In this document: one piece after another, positions 35,601 through 44,116 of the stretch
How positions within the stretch are numbered: the stretch's first letter is position 1
Layout: the number at the start of each line of letters is the position of its first letter
NCBI GenBank assembly: GCA_030248135.1
Contig: JASANC010002067.1
Span: forward strand, 54,190 to 118,189
Direction of reading: 5' to 3'
Source: Theristus sp. LFF4_11
Taxonomy: Eukaryota; Nematoda; Chromadorea; Monhysterida; Xyalidae
DNA: 64,000 nt
Notes under the pieces: model-generated
The model's database searches: none
Told to the model about the DNA's origin: nothing
What the model saw: the letters and a program-made list of their open reading frames with translations, nothing else
Made by a program: the position numbers and the translations under genes

Positions 35601-38600
35601 ATCAACAAAAATGACCACCCAAAAATCAAAACATCACCGAAACTGTGCACCACAACACATGAGAAAAAAGTGCAAAAAATCACCACAACACCAATGAAAC
35701 AGCACACTGCGTAACAGCTTTCAACAAAACAAAAAATCAAACACGCCAATCCAAACAACAATCAACAATAGCGATAAATTATTTTGGCAATCGGGAAAGT
35801 GACGGGTCGGCAAAGAATTCGCAAATGACGAGAAAAGTTGAAAAATTAAAAATTTTTAAATGTGTCAGTCCGAAATGACGTCATTTGCTTCAAACGTATT
35901 CGTTTATCATGTCAAGACTTTCACATTCACTAACAGTTTCGAAAAGTAAACCAAAAAACAACGTACATTCGCTTTGTGGACGCTGGCGATCATTGAAGTC
36001 AATTCTTCAGTACCACACTCTTGTAACGCCTTCTCATGGTATTCCTTGATCTGCAACAATAAAACAAAAGTTGTGTAAAAATCAACAAATAAAAAACATG
36101 TCAGCTGGTTAGGTATCCGCTCAGGTCTCGCAACGTCAATTCTAGAGTCGCCGATTAACCATGTCGAGGAGGAAGTTCCAAGCATTTTAACCATGCTTTT
36201 TTCAAACTGCGTTTTTTTCACTGGTACCGTACTGAATATCTCATGAGTAACAAACAGCTCAGCCACCAATGACCACTCAACCACTTCAAACTGTGCAACC
36301 AATGAGCGTGTACTGCTGCGCACCTTCTGCATCTTCAGGCTGTCCGTGACGATGTCGGCCAGCAGCGGCAGCATCGCCTTCTCTCCGACCGCTTTCATCG
36401 CTGCACCGAGCGCTGCCGCCGCTGCGTCCCGCACCTCCGGGTCGCTGTCCGTTATGGCCTGTCACAGCAGAACAAGCACGCTCACGCAAACAGTCACTCG
36501 ATTGCAGTGGTTTGCAAAACACAATAAAATCCCACGAAAGAATACGGCAGGAAGTCGCGGGGAAATATAAAAATCGTAATGAATGCAACGATCAATGTCG
36601 AATGTGGTGAGATTGTGATTGGCTTCATATTTTTTTGGCCACAACACAAAAAAGGCTTTTTGAGGACAAAAAGGCTGAACACGGTGATTGGGCTTTGTGC
36701 ACACTCACAAAATGAAATCACATCAGCGTTACTTGGGTTAGAATCAATCAAAAAATGCAATAAACGAGCTAAAGATTTGAAAACTTAAAAAGTTGCTGGT
36801 TGTTCTTGCTTTATCTAGGTGCAACCCTAACAGCCAACACCCCAGCCACCGACCTTCAGCAACGGCTCCGTGAACTGTTTCAACAGTTTCTTCGGCAGTG
36901 TCTGCGCGTTTAACGTGCGAAACGTGCGCGACATGAACAGACCGGTTTGGATTTTGATGTTCGGTGAGGTTTTCGCGAGCGCTGCCACGATGTCGTCCGC
37001 CAGTGACTCGAGCGCAGTCTGCGTCAGCAGAACAAATCAACTCAGTCCGTCGTGCTCATGGCCCAAAGTGCTCTGTCGTTTGTCAATATTTCGAGTGCAC
37101 TCAGTTTCAAAGTTTCGTTGTTAACAAGATTTCAAAATCTGGCCGCCGACTGAAAAACATGTTCTCAGTAGCAATACAACATTTCCTGAACGCACATTTT
37201 AGTTTAGCCAAGTCACTTCAACGCTAATTATTGATCCCCGACAGAAGTCATATCCAAATAGAAAACATGGAGTACGACGGTCAAAATGACCAAATAATGA
37301 CAAATAGCCAAGTACACAAAAAAGTTTGGGAGAAAATATGGTTTGAATTTATGAACACCGTATCAGTGTGATGTGACGCAGTTCGTGTGTGTGTAGAAAC
37401 ATGTTTTGGACACCAGTTTTGTTAAACAAAGGATTTCAATCCGTTGTCTGGCGAAGTCCTGGTTTTGAAGTGGATAAATGAAGTCACGGGTTTCAAACTC
37501 TAACTTATGACAAGACAAACCAAACTATCAAACGGAACCAATATCACATTCAAAACCGGTGAAACTGGCATACTGACATTGCTGATGTTTCAAGTATACT
37601 ACTAGACGGAATGATGGTTGAACAGACACATAAAATACGCGTGAGGTCATATCCAGCACCCATCGTGGTGTTAAAGAAATTTTTTTGGCATCCGTTTTTT
37701 TACAAACGGTTTCAGTAGTACAGCGTGTCTCATAAAAACTACAATGGGCAAAACGACTCGTTCTCGAGTTTGGTTTAACGTTTATGTCTGAAATTTGTAA
37801 CACAGTTCAAGAAATGTTTGTTGTTAATTGTGTTGAAATTTCATTTGAAAACATTCAAGCACACTAACACAGCAGCATTTTTGCCGCAAACCGTCGGTCA
37901 CAAATGCATGCGCTGACAAGTTTTTATTTGCGAGTTTTGCACTTTTGTTCTGCCCATTTTCGATTCACTGACACTGTCACAGGTGCAGATTTTTTGGTTT
38001 GGTCTTTGAAACAAAAAATGGATTTCTTGAAGAAAAATCAGTAAATCACAAACTTGATCTCAAAAGTGAAAAGCGCGTGTGAGCAAATCTGAAGTTTGAT
38101 TATTTTCACATCTTTGACCCTTGGACCAACTCCAAATGAGAAAATTCAAAAATTACCTTCTGCACAACTTTTTCTGTATAAAAGCAACATTTGGATTTAC
38201 AGACCTCTGAGCAAACTTTAGTCCAAGAATTTGTCCGTATTTTTACCCCTTGAATTAAAAATGCCAAAAAATTAGAATTTTCAAGTGAAATTTAAGATTT
38301 AAGAAATCCAAGAATACAGCAGTGTTCAAAATTTTAAACCCAAATGTTTGACTCGAGAACGAACCGTGCCGTTTTGCCTATTGTAGTTTTTTAAACACTC
38401 TGTAGTTTACATGGTTTAAATACATTTAGAGTTCGACTGTATCGGAATCGGCGTTTGCATTCTTTTCAAAAATGAAAAGTGAAAAAAACTGACTTCTCCA
38501 TGTAACGTTTGAAAATTGTTTTCACTGACCGTTTTCACGACCGCATCGACGGCCTCCACGAGGGCGCTCACAACCACCGGTTTCTTGTCTTTGAATTTGT

Positions 38601-39559
38601 CGAGTAGAATAGGCATCACCTGAACGTGATAATATGAGACAATTGTGTTTCAGAAATGGAACAATCAGTGCATCAGCCAGCGCCCGACTCAGTTTTCATC
38701 CTTTCTAAAAGTAATCTGAAAAATCGCTCAAGTTCCAGCTGGTGAGACCTTCAAGCAACTCATAAAACAAAACAAAAAAGAAAGTTGAAAAAATTCTCCA
38801 AAAAAACTTTTGAAGACAAACCATCGGTGCAAAGTTGGCGAATTTTTTCCGCAAACCAGCTGCGAGACCGGCCATACCTTTGGCAGCAGAGGCGACAACT
38901 TGAATGTTAGTGTCCTTCGAAATCACCTGCAGCAACATGACGGTAGGAGAGGAATAAAACGAAAATTAAAGCTGCAAATGAAAGAAATTCGAACTAAACC
39001 CATTCAGTTAAAATTTCAGTTTTACCATATACTATTTATTGGATTTTTCGGACTTAAATGACGTCATGTGTGCTGTCATGTCATGCTGTAAAACAAAAAC
39101 GTGTGCTTGTCATTGTGCACAAAACCCCAGACTTTCAACCTGCATAAGTGAACTGAACCTAAACTCCTGGTGCCTGTTCGTGAGATAAACGGGAGTTTTA
39201 AAGCAAATGACGTCACTCAGCGTCCGACGCGTTTGAACGACTGCACCTTTCCATTCCAACATTCCTATTCACCTTCTTTAAAATCGACACAATTTCACCG
39301 TACTGCGCTTTCGGGTCCAGTCTCGGATGTGCCTGTATCAAGTCGACTAACGCATCTAACGGCTCTTTTCGTTCGGACCACTTTTTCGAATCCAATTTCT
39401 CCTCCATGTCTTTTGGCAGTTTTGGGAGCACGTCAACCGGGTCTAAGAGGTCCCAGGGGTCGATTTCAGGGGCGGCGGCGGCACCCTGCTGGGCAGAGGC
39501 GGAGCCTGCGCACCCATCTTCATTAGGGTCGTGTGCGGCGCCGGGCGCGTGGATTTCGG
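17659..39559 (-). CDS. CKAP5: CKAP5/XMAP215/Msps microtubule polymerase, left copy (TOG2 to C-terminus)
   Basis: XMAP215-family proteins bind tubulin through TOG domains and add it at microtubule plus ends and at centrosomes and spindles. I read 42 exons on the minus strand with phases that join throughout; coordinates are given in the domain entries. Order: TOG2, basic linker, TOG3, TOG4, linker, TOG5, an IGDKEMAMLEERIKR segment, the conserved C-terminal helical region, and a final helix ending in DSLRRRLEMVKRGAV before TAG at 17659. The most 5' exon starts with an acceptor at 39560, so upstream exons must exist, yet no TOG1 sequence is in the window. They may lie beyond 64 kb, leaving the inverted copy inside an intron, or they may be lost. 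The retained TOG4-TOG5 set resembles human CKAP5 more than C. elegans ZYG-9. Confidence 0.92.
18566..18586 (-). CDS. CKAP5: Possible 21-nt microexon of CKAP5
   Basis: CTTTTTCAG precedes, and GAC|GTAAGT follows, a 21-base in-frame segment coding RQIRLMD. Phase 0 on both sides means it can be included or skipped without a frameshift. It sits between the IFRELAVLRSSVGL exon and the Asp/Asn-rich exon. Confidence 0.5.
21125..21260. repeat. CA/TG-rich hairpin repeat in CKAP5 intron
   Basis: CAACACAGTG ... CAAACACACAGGCACACACG and GCGTGTGTGTGTGCAAGC are complementary halves, the organisation seen at about 9860-9995. It lies between exons 21011-20868 and 21563-21441, outside the duplicated segment. 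Confidence 0.45.
22505..22640. repeat. CA/TG-rich hairpin repeat in CKAP5 intron
   Basis: TAACACAGTGTTGCACTGCA with CAAACAAACACACAGGCACA is followed by a GTGTGTCTTTGTGGCTGTGC complement and GTGTAACAGAGTGCAC. The mirrored copy lies at about 62930-63070. Confidence 0.5.
23859..25950 (-). CDS. CKAP5: CKAP5 left copy, TOG5 exons
   Basis: Exons: 25950-25801 (TIKWNFTTPSEDHVEQLKTQ), 25300-25097 (LLLKWCTLRFFDTNPSVLLR), 24824-24624 (CRSIVALVCELHAASKVFPL, then KNSRQKAECLDQMALLIETH), 24318-24193 (IALCIGDRDKDVRNAALNCI) and 23984-23859 (IGDKEMAMLEERIKRAGKRG). The sequence is strongly conserved with vertebrate CKAP5. The IGDKEMAMLEERIKR segment follows TOG5 in the same place as IGNLSEKDMSMLEERIKR in the human protein. 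Confidence 0.93.
25560..25580 (-). other. Empty insertion site for the TAA-flanked MITE
   Basis: The left arm reads GGCCTTAGGTGATGTCAATC with one TTA (TAA on the other strand) at 25567-25569. The right arm has a 183-bp element between two TAA copies at the matching point (59814-60002). Confidence 0.75.
26085..26192. repeat. GTGCGACGG inverted repeat
   Basis: GTGCGACGGCGTGGTGGGC at one end and CCAGCACCGTCGCAC at the other form an imperfect ~108-bp palindrome in the intron between the linker exon 26443-26345 and TOG5. The mirrored copy is at about 59190-59300. Confidence 0.5.
26345..28643 (-). CDS. CKAP5: CKAP5 left copy, TOG4-TOG5 linker exons, including a GC-AG intron
   Basis: Exons: 28643-28547 (DPNTKSLIGQLLDKARSELP), 28255-28161 (Ser/Lys-rich, AKPKSVTQKPGTPAQQ) and 26443-26345 (QKYQRFMDEKALK, leading to KWNFTTP). 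The first exon ends TTCAG|GCAAGT, the standard consensus of the rare GC-AG introns. Only this donor keeps phase with the next exon (G + AA = Glu). The intron before 26443 hosts the hAT MITE at 26733-27783. Confidence 0.8.
26733..27783 (+). mobile_element. hAT-type MITE, left-arm copy
   Basis: Inverted ends TAGGGTTGAAAA / TTTTCAACCCTA lie between perfect 8-bp duplications GGTACAGC (26725-26732 and 27784-27791), the hAT hallmark. Next to each end are ACCGGTAAAAAAACG-type palindromes. The 1,051-bp element encodes no transposase. The mirrored copy at 57603-58653 has the same length and target duplication, so it predates the palindrome. Confidence 0.9.
28973..31161 (-). CDS. CKAP5: CKAP5 left copy, TOG4 exons
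   Basis: Exons: 31161-30995 (linker APSRFVRGVKRPIQ, then MVPRKNIS), 30675-30501 (DQITPELVDMFNDPAWKVRA ... FVTPELGDLPTLLAARLGES), 30201-30088 (QIIQQLATACGPRLHVHLRI, LLGDSK), 29704-29576 (AIGTLDSLVDQC, DNPNLRVE) and 29176-28973 (KWLSVQLPQA, IQDRNADVRKQSQDAI, ILGYEYMRRQ). Each segment aligns in order with human TOG4, including the Trp loop and the D-x-DVRK loop. Confidence 0.92.
29930..30030. repeat. CA/TG-rich hairpin repeat in CKAP5 intron
   Basis: ATGTTGCACTGTCACAAC ... GTGTGTGCTTGTGTGTCTGTG, then CTGTGCAACAGTACTGTGTC. Same family as at about 9860-9995 and 22505-22640. Confidence 0.45.
31619..32235 (+). mobile_element. Degraded hAT-like element, left-arm copy
   Basis: The ends TAGGGCTGACAGAAACCGG and CCGTTGCCAACTCTA are roughly inverted. 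The interior has CCGTTTTT/AAAAACGG-rich sequence like the hAT MITE. Flanking octamers do not match exactly, so the assignment is tentative. The mirrored copy is 53143-53768. Confidence 0.45.
32636..32660 (-). other. Empty insertion site for the TTAA foldback element
   Basis: The left arm reads GTGCACTTTTTAAACAGAGCC with one TTAA. The right arm has 3,361 bp between two TTAA copies at the same point (49376-52744). This establishes both insertion and duplication of TTAA. Confidence 0.85.
32764..34670 (-). CDS. CKAP5: CKAP5 left copy, TOG3 exons
   Basis: Exons: 34670-34560 (EEKANAVIG, SAKWDERLSAVQKITE), 34295-34212, 33946-33761 (MEKIGDAKHNAAVKETLSAL), 33501-33410 (SQSEYLLWLAEMIQQFGF) and 32956-32764 (NAGVRTAAVQLSALL ... 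QTVDAEIAK). The split codon GA|C across the last intron gives FGFDGVPVRA, matching the family's FGFSGLNVKA. This fixes the acceptor at GTTGCAG|C and places the nearby arm-specific indels in the intron. Confidence 0.9.
33125..33265. repeat. CA/TG-rich hairpin repeat in CKAP5 intron
   Basis: CAAACAAACACAGTGGCA and GCCAGTGTGTTTGTTTCAC are complementary across a ~70-bp interior containing GCGAGCCGC. Member of the CAAACACAC hairpin family. Confidence 0.45.
34970..35592 (-). CDS. CKAP5: CKAP5 left copy, TOG2-TOG3 linker exons
   Basis: Exons 35592-35515 (26 codons, Ser/Thr/Ala-rich) and 35149-34970 (60 codons, PVVRKPIKGGGAGKRPATSG ... PPKSGAQKPKSAPP). The second is Lys/Pro-rich and basic, typical of the microtubule-lattice-binding linkers of this family. 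It encodes AAYCAPAIPEE, against AAYSAPAIPEE in the right copy. Confidence 0.8.
35967..39559 (-). CDS. CKAP5: CKAP5 left copy, TOG2 exons
   Basis: Exons: 39559-39273, 38926-38822, 38619-38530, 37018-36854, 36458-36324 and 36050-35967. Diagnostic segments are DPVDVLPKLPKD with the tubulin-contacting Trp in SKKWSERKEPLDAL, then KDTNIQVVASAAKGMAGLAA, GLRKKFANFAP, LLDKFKDKKPVVVSAL and DPEVRDAAAAALGAAMKAVG. All match the HEAT-repeat order of human TOG2. The third exon ends AAA ACG|GTCAGT, a usable donor that is destroyed in the right copy. The first exon alone carries the domain's opening HEAT helices; only its last 24 bases are duplicated in the right arm. Confidence 0.9.
37721..38402 (+). mobile_element. 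CAG-TIR mariner-like MITE, left-arm copy
   Basis: Inverted ends CAGCGTGTCTCATAAAAACT / AGTTTTTTAAACACTCTG continue inward through ACTACAATGGGCAAAACG. TA flanks lie at 37719-37720 and 38403-38404. It is 682 bp and non-coding, in the intron after the third TOG2 exon. The mirrored copy is 43076-43753. Confidence 0.85.
39057..39214 (-). repeat. TGACGTCA-bounded dispersed repeat, left arm
   Basis: Reverse-oriented relative of the block at 2633-2790: TGACGTCATTTGCTTTAAAA at one end and GCACACATGACGTCA at the other, in the intron between the first two TOG2 exons. Confidence 0.5.
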
Positions 39560-40412
39560 CTGGAAGAATGGAAACACTGTTGATCATTATTATTTGTTTT
39601 TTCGAGTTCTGCGTGCTCAGTGCACTGCACGCGTTAATAATAAGAAATCAGTTTGATGCTTGAAGCGAAGCAACAATTCAAAGCCGCTTTTGTGATCCGG
39701 CATTCCTGAAATGCGATAAAGTTACTTTGGCCATCAAACATAAAACTAATTATTATCTTTCCATCGTTTGCGCAAACACACATTTGAGTCGCAGAAATAA
39801 AAGACATGGTACACCAAAATACTACTCAGTTTGAGAGTTGATACTATCGCGACCCAAAGAGTTGTGGGCAGCTAAATGCCGGCCCGTTCGATTCCGGCCC
39901 GGCGAAAAACTGCTCAAAAGATTTAATTTTTTTGCGAATTATCGCATATCGCAAATTTAAAAATGATTGCAAAAAAGCGACAAAAAACACAACTTTAGGC
40001 ACATCTAAATCTAAAACTAAACAGTTGTTGTAAGTTTCCTTAGTTATGTAAAGTTGTTAAAAATAAGCCACGTCGAAAAACCGAGTTTTTTGAAAAAAAA
40101 AACGTTTTGCTGATTTTTGGGTTCATTACAGATCACGCAAAATCACTGTTGTTCGTGGCTCGTGCTATGGAAAATTCGACGGACCGTTATCGTCCGAGCC
40201 GGAATTAGTCGTGCCGGCATCCAACGGGCCGTAATGAGCGGACCGCAATTGAACACACGTCCTCAGCTTGTCGCGATTCGTATGTTGTCATATTGACGCA
40301 AAGCAAAATATTGTTTAAAACTATCAAATTTTTCGCAGTCAACAGAGCTCGCGAAAGAAGAACCAACGGGATGGGAATGGCAGTTGTAATACATATTTAG
40401 CCCTAAATGTAG

Positions 40413-40515
40413 GGATGGATCCGGCAAATTTGCCAGAATCCGGGCCGGATCCGGCAAAAGCCCATTCCGGCCGGGCCGGATCCGGCAAAATTGCCGGAAT
40501 CCGGACCGGAATGGC
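40413..40515. repeat. CCGGATCCGGCAAAA short repeats
   Basis: Several copies of GGATCCGGCAAA(A/T)TTGCC and GGGCCGGATCCGGCAAAA alternate with near-palindromic CCGGAATCCGG words. This GC-rich patch lies just downstream of the hAT fragment and may be part of that transposon's end. Confidence 0.55.
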
Positions 40516-40657
40516 CTTTTTATGTCTAAAAAACATCTACGCACATTTCGTCGCTTCTTCATCACATTTTCAGCATAAAACAGCACAGACACAGAAACAA
40601 AGTCAGCAAGACACAGCACGTGAACCAACCAAAAATTACAACAACAATTGACAAAAT

Positions 40658-41275
40658 TCACATCGCATAGGGATAATCAAGTGCTGGCAACACTCCATTC
40701 AGAAACATGACTTTTTCGGCGTTCTGAGTTGACAGACGAGATCGGCTGTACACAAACACCTGCCTGGCTTCAGAGAACATTCGTTCGCTTGCCACGCTTG
40801 TTGGTAGCGGTGCCAGGTATCTGCGCGCGATTGTCGATAGTTTGGGGTATTTAGACGAGTTCAGCCGCCAAAAGTCTAGCATTAGATCACTTTTGTCCGG
40901 TTCGTCGATAAAATCATCCGACTCGTACATATTCATTTCTCCGCGCAGTTCGTCTTCAAGACTGGATTCGCCTGACGGGTTGCGCGGTCGCGCAGCGTGA
41001 AACTCGATGCCTCCGTAGAGGCCAGTCGATTTCTTTTTTGGTTCGGGCTCGCGTTCACTTTCGTCATCGTCGTTGTTCGCGATCTCGGATGTATCGTCGC
41101 AGTTTGTGGGCGTCTCCAGTCGTTTCAAGATTTTCTTTGCAATGTGAAGTAGTTCACAACGAATCGCGCATTCATTTTCGAAGACGACTGCAGTATTCTT
41201 GAATCGCGGATCAACGTACGTGGCCATGATGTTGGATTCGTTGTGGAAAAGCGCACGGAAGCGTGTGTCGATCAG
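40658..41275 (-). pseudogene. hAT transposase C-terminal fragment
   Basis: The frame carries IMATYVDPRFKN, an acidic segment, and the hAT dimerisation region DFWRLNSSKYPKLSTIARRY, LAPLPTSVASERMFSEARQV, SRLSTQNAEKVMFLNG. This region of hAT transposases mediates self-association. The BED zinc finger and most of the catalytic core are missing. Upstream of about 41275 the frame runs into GC-rich repeat sequence that is probably not native. It is not in the duplicated segment. Confidence 0.85.
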
Positions 41276-41346
41276 AGATGTGCACGGGGGGTACTTAGGG
41301 GGTACCGGTACCGGCAAACGTCGCGCGTCGCGCAGGGCCTGGGGGC

Positions 41347-41640
41347 TACGTCGCGCAGCGCCTCGGTCGGAGTTGAAAGAGACAAAAATTTTACACATGA
41401 ATTTGAAAAATTACTTCGAAATCGATTGCTCATGTCGCGCATCTATCGTCAAAATTGGTCTGCTCGTTGTGCTTTTGTTGTGAGCTGCTGAAATCGCTGT
41501 GAGCAATCATTTTAATTCACAGATGTCGCGCAGCGCCTCAGGTGGAAAAGACAAAATTTTCACAAATGAAATAAAAATTGCTTCAAAATTAAATTCGAAG
41601 ATTTCATTTTGTTTTGAAATCGCGCTCGCTGTAGATGGTA
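41347..41640. repeat. Two-copy diverged tandem duplication
   Basis: GTCGCGCAGCGCCTC followed by GAAAGAGACAAAAATTTTAC at about 41350 recurs about 175 bp later as GTCGCGCAGCGCCTC and GAAAAGACAAAATTTTCAC. Both copies then read ATGAA and an A/T-rich tail. Confidence 0.55.
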
Positions 41641-41864
41641 AGCACATTTAATTCCGCAATGTGAGTTGCACAGACATCCAGTTTTTTTACGCGAAATCCT
41701 GCGTCAGTGACGCAAAATAATTTGGTATGACGCAAAGATACTGGTTGTTTCGGTCAGCTTTTTGATTCTCTCAATTTTCGATGATTTCAGGATTGTTTTC
41801 AGAAATTTTGCGCCCAGATTCAAAATTTTTCGCGCCTCCGGCGCAGTACGTGTAGAGATGTAGG

Positions 41865-41945
41865 GTCAAAAAAATTTTTTTTTTTTTTTTTTTAAAAAAA
41901 GAAAAAAAAATGAGCTTTTTTTTTTTTTTATTAAAAATTTTTGAA
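41865..41945. repeat. Poly-T / poly-A low-complexity block
   Basis: Runs of about 20 T and A-rich stretches in both orientations could fold into a hairpin. This is a likely place for assembly or polymerase error close to the right-arm breakpoint. Confidence 0.6.
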
Positions 41946-42293
41946 ATTTTTTCTTTAATGTGCCCTGAAAATGCCGTTTTTGGCATAATTTTTCGAAAGT
42001 TCAACAAAAATTTTCTTTGACTTTACCTTGTCACTTAGTCTTCAACGCTGCAGGTGGTATTCTGGATTGATTTATCGACTGTTTTCAGCCTTGGTGAGTG
42101 ATGATCGACTCGCGCATTGAAGTACTTGAGCGTCTTTTTCCGATGTCGCTAAGGTGAGATAGAAGCAGAGAACTCACATTTACGCATCGTTTTTCAGGAT
42201 CTCGAAAGGTGGAAATTGTGTCGATTTTAAAGAAGGTGAATAGGAATGTTGGAATGGAAAGGTGCAGTCGTTCAAACGCGTCGGACGCTGAGT

Positions 42294-42431
42294 GACGTCA
42301 TTTGCTTTAAAACTCCCGTTTATCTCACGCACAGGCACCAGGAGTTTAGGTTCAGTTCACTTATGCAGGTTGAAAGTCTGGGTTTTTGTGCACAATGACA
42401 AGCACACGTTTTCGTTTTACAGCACATGACG
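42294..42431 (+). repeat. TGACGTCA-bounded dispersed repeat, right arm
   Basis: Mirror of 39057-39214, in the same orientation as the copy at 2633-2790: TGACGTCATTTGCTTTAAAA to GCACATGACGTCA. Confidence 0.5.
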
Positions 42432-43075
42432 TCATTTAAGTCCGAAAAATCCAATAAATAGTATATGGTAAAACTGAAATTTTAACTGAATGGGTCTAGT
42501 TCGAATTTTTTTCATTTGCAGCTTTAATTTTCGTTTTATTCCTCTCCTACCCTCATGTTGCTGCAGGTGATTTCGAAGGACACTAACATTCAAGTTGTCG
42601 CTTCTGCTGCCAAAGGTATGGCCGGTCTCGCAGCTGGTTTGCGGAAAAAATTCGCAAACTTTGCACCGATGGTTTGTCTTCAAAAGTTTTTTTGGAGAAT
42701 TTTTTTCAACTTTCTTTTTTGTTTTGTTTTACGAGTTGCTTGAAGGTCTCACCAGCTGGAACTTGAGCGATTTTTCAGATTACTTTTAGAAAGGACGAAA
42801 ACTGAGTCGGACGCTGGCTGATGCACTGATTGTTCCATTTCTGAAACACAATTGTCTGATATTATCACGTTCAGGTGATGCCTATTCTACTCGACAAATT
42901 CAAAGACAAGAAACCGGTGGTTGTGAGCGCCCTCGTGGAGGCCGTCGATGCGGTCGTGAAACGGCAGTGAACATTTTAAAACTCATGAGAAGTCAGTTTT
43001 TTTCACTTTTCATTTTAAAAAGAATGAAACGCCGATTCGATACAGTCGAACTTAAATTATTTAAACCATTAAATA

Positions 43076-43753
43076 CAGAGTGTTTAAAAATACAATAGGC
43101 AAAACGGCACGGTTTGTTCTGAGTCAATTTGGGTTTATTTTGAACACTGCTTATTCTTGGATTTCTTAAATCTTAAATTTCACTTGAAAATTCTAATTTT
43201 TTTGGCGTTTTTAATTCAAGGGGTAAAAATCGGACAAATTCTTGGACTAAAGTTTGCTCAGAGGTCTGTAAATCCAAATGTTGCTTTTATACAGAAAAAG
43301 GTGTGCAGAAGGTAATTCTTGAATTTTCTCATTTGGAGTTGGTCCAAGGGTCAAAGATGTGAAAATAATCAAACTTCAGATTTGCTCACACGCGCTTTTC
43401 ACTTTTGAGATCAGGTTTGTGATTTACTGATTTTTCTTCAAGAAATCCATTTTTTGTTTCAAAGACCAAACCAAAAAATCTGCACCTGTGACAGTGTCAG
43501 TGAAAACGGGCAGAACAAAAGTGCAAAACTCGCAAATAAAAACTTGTCAGCGCATGCATTTGTGACCGACGGTTTGCGCCCTTGAAGTTCAAATGCTGCT
43601 GTGTTAGTGTGCTTGAATGTTTTCAAATGAAATTTCAACACAATTAACAACAAACATTTCGTAAACTGTGTTACAAATTTCAGACATAATAAACGTTAAA
43701 CCAAACTCGAGAACGAGTCGTTTTGCCCATTGTAGTTTTTATGAGACACGCTG
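43076..43753 (-). mobile_element. CAG-TIR mariner-like MITE, right-arm copy
   Basis: Mirror of 37721-38402, 678 bp, still flanked by TA (43074-43075, 43754-43755). One end has lost ACT (TTTAAAAATACAATAGGC against TTTAAAAAACTACAATAGGC). Confidence 0.85.
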
Positions 43754-44116
43754 TACTACTGAAACCGTTTGTAAAAAAACGGATGCCAAAAAAATTTCTT
43801 TAACACCACGATGGGTGCTGGATATGACCTCACGCGTATTTTATGTCTCTGTTCAACCATCATTCCATCTAGTAGTATACTTGAAACATCAGCAATGTCA
43901 GTATACCAGTTTCACCGGTTTTGAATGTGATATTGGTTCCGTTTGATAGTTTAGTTTGTCTTGTCATAAGTTAGAGTTTGAAACCCATGACTTCATTTAT
44001 CCACTTCAAAACCAGGACTTCGCCAGACAACGGATTGAAATCCTTTGTTTAACAAAACTGGGTCCATAACATGTTTCTACACACACACGAACTGTGTCAC
44101 ATCACACTGATACGGT

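Larger units (their letters stand above)
21709..39296 (+). repeat. Left arm of large imperfect palindrome
   Basis: This 17.6-kb segment is repeated in inverse orientation at 42212-63865. Homology starts outside at AATCGATGTGTTTGACAC (21709, partner 63865) and ends inside the first TOG2 exon at CACAATTTC (39296, partner 42212). Exons, introns and two MITEs are shared. The arms differ by scattered substitutions, small indels and several insertions confined to the right arm. Confidence 0.93.
39297..42211. other. Spacer between palindrome arms
   Basis: It holds the unduplicated start of the first TOG2 exon (to 39559), intron-like sequence, a GC-rich inverted-repeat element at about 39876-40255 (TGCCGGCCCGTT / AACGGGCCG), CCGGATCCGGCAAAA repeats, a hAT transposase fragment, a tandem duplication and A/T-rich sequence. 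No TOG1 coding sequence is found on either strand. Confidence 0.75.

Noticed and set aside
41276..41398. Extension of the hAT frame to an upstream Met
   Set aside because: The added residues derive from GC-rich repeat sequence and do not resemble the transposase.
42095..42210. New coding exon in front of the right TOG2 remnant
   Set aside because: The open segment ending AAG|GTGAGA leaves two bases, while the remnant exon needs one in the TOG2 frame. Joined, it runs to a stop, so no chimeric protein is supported.
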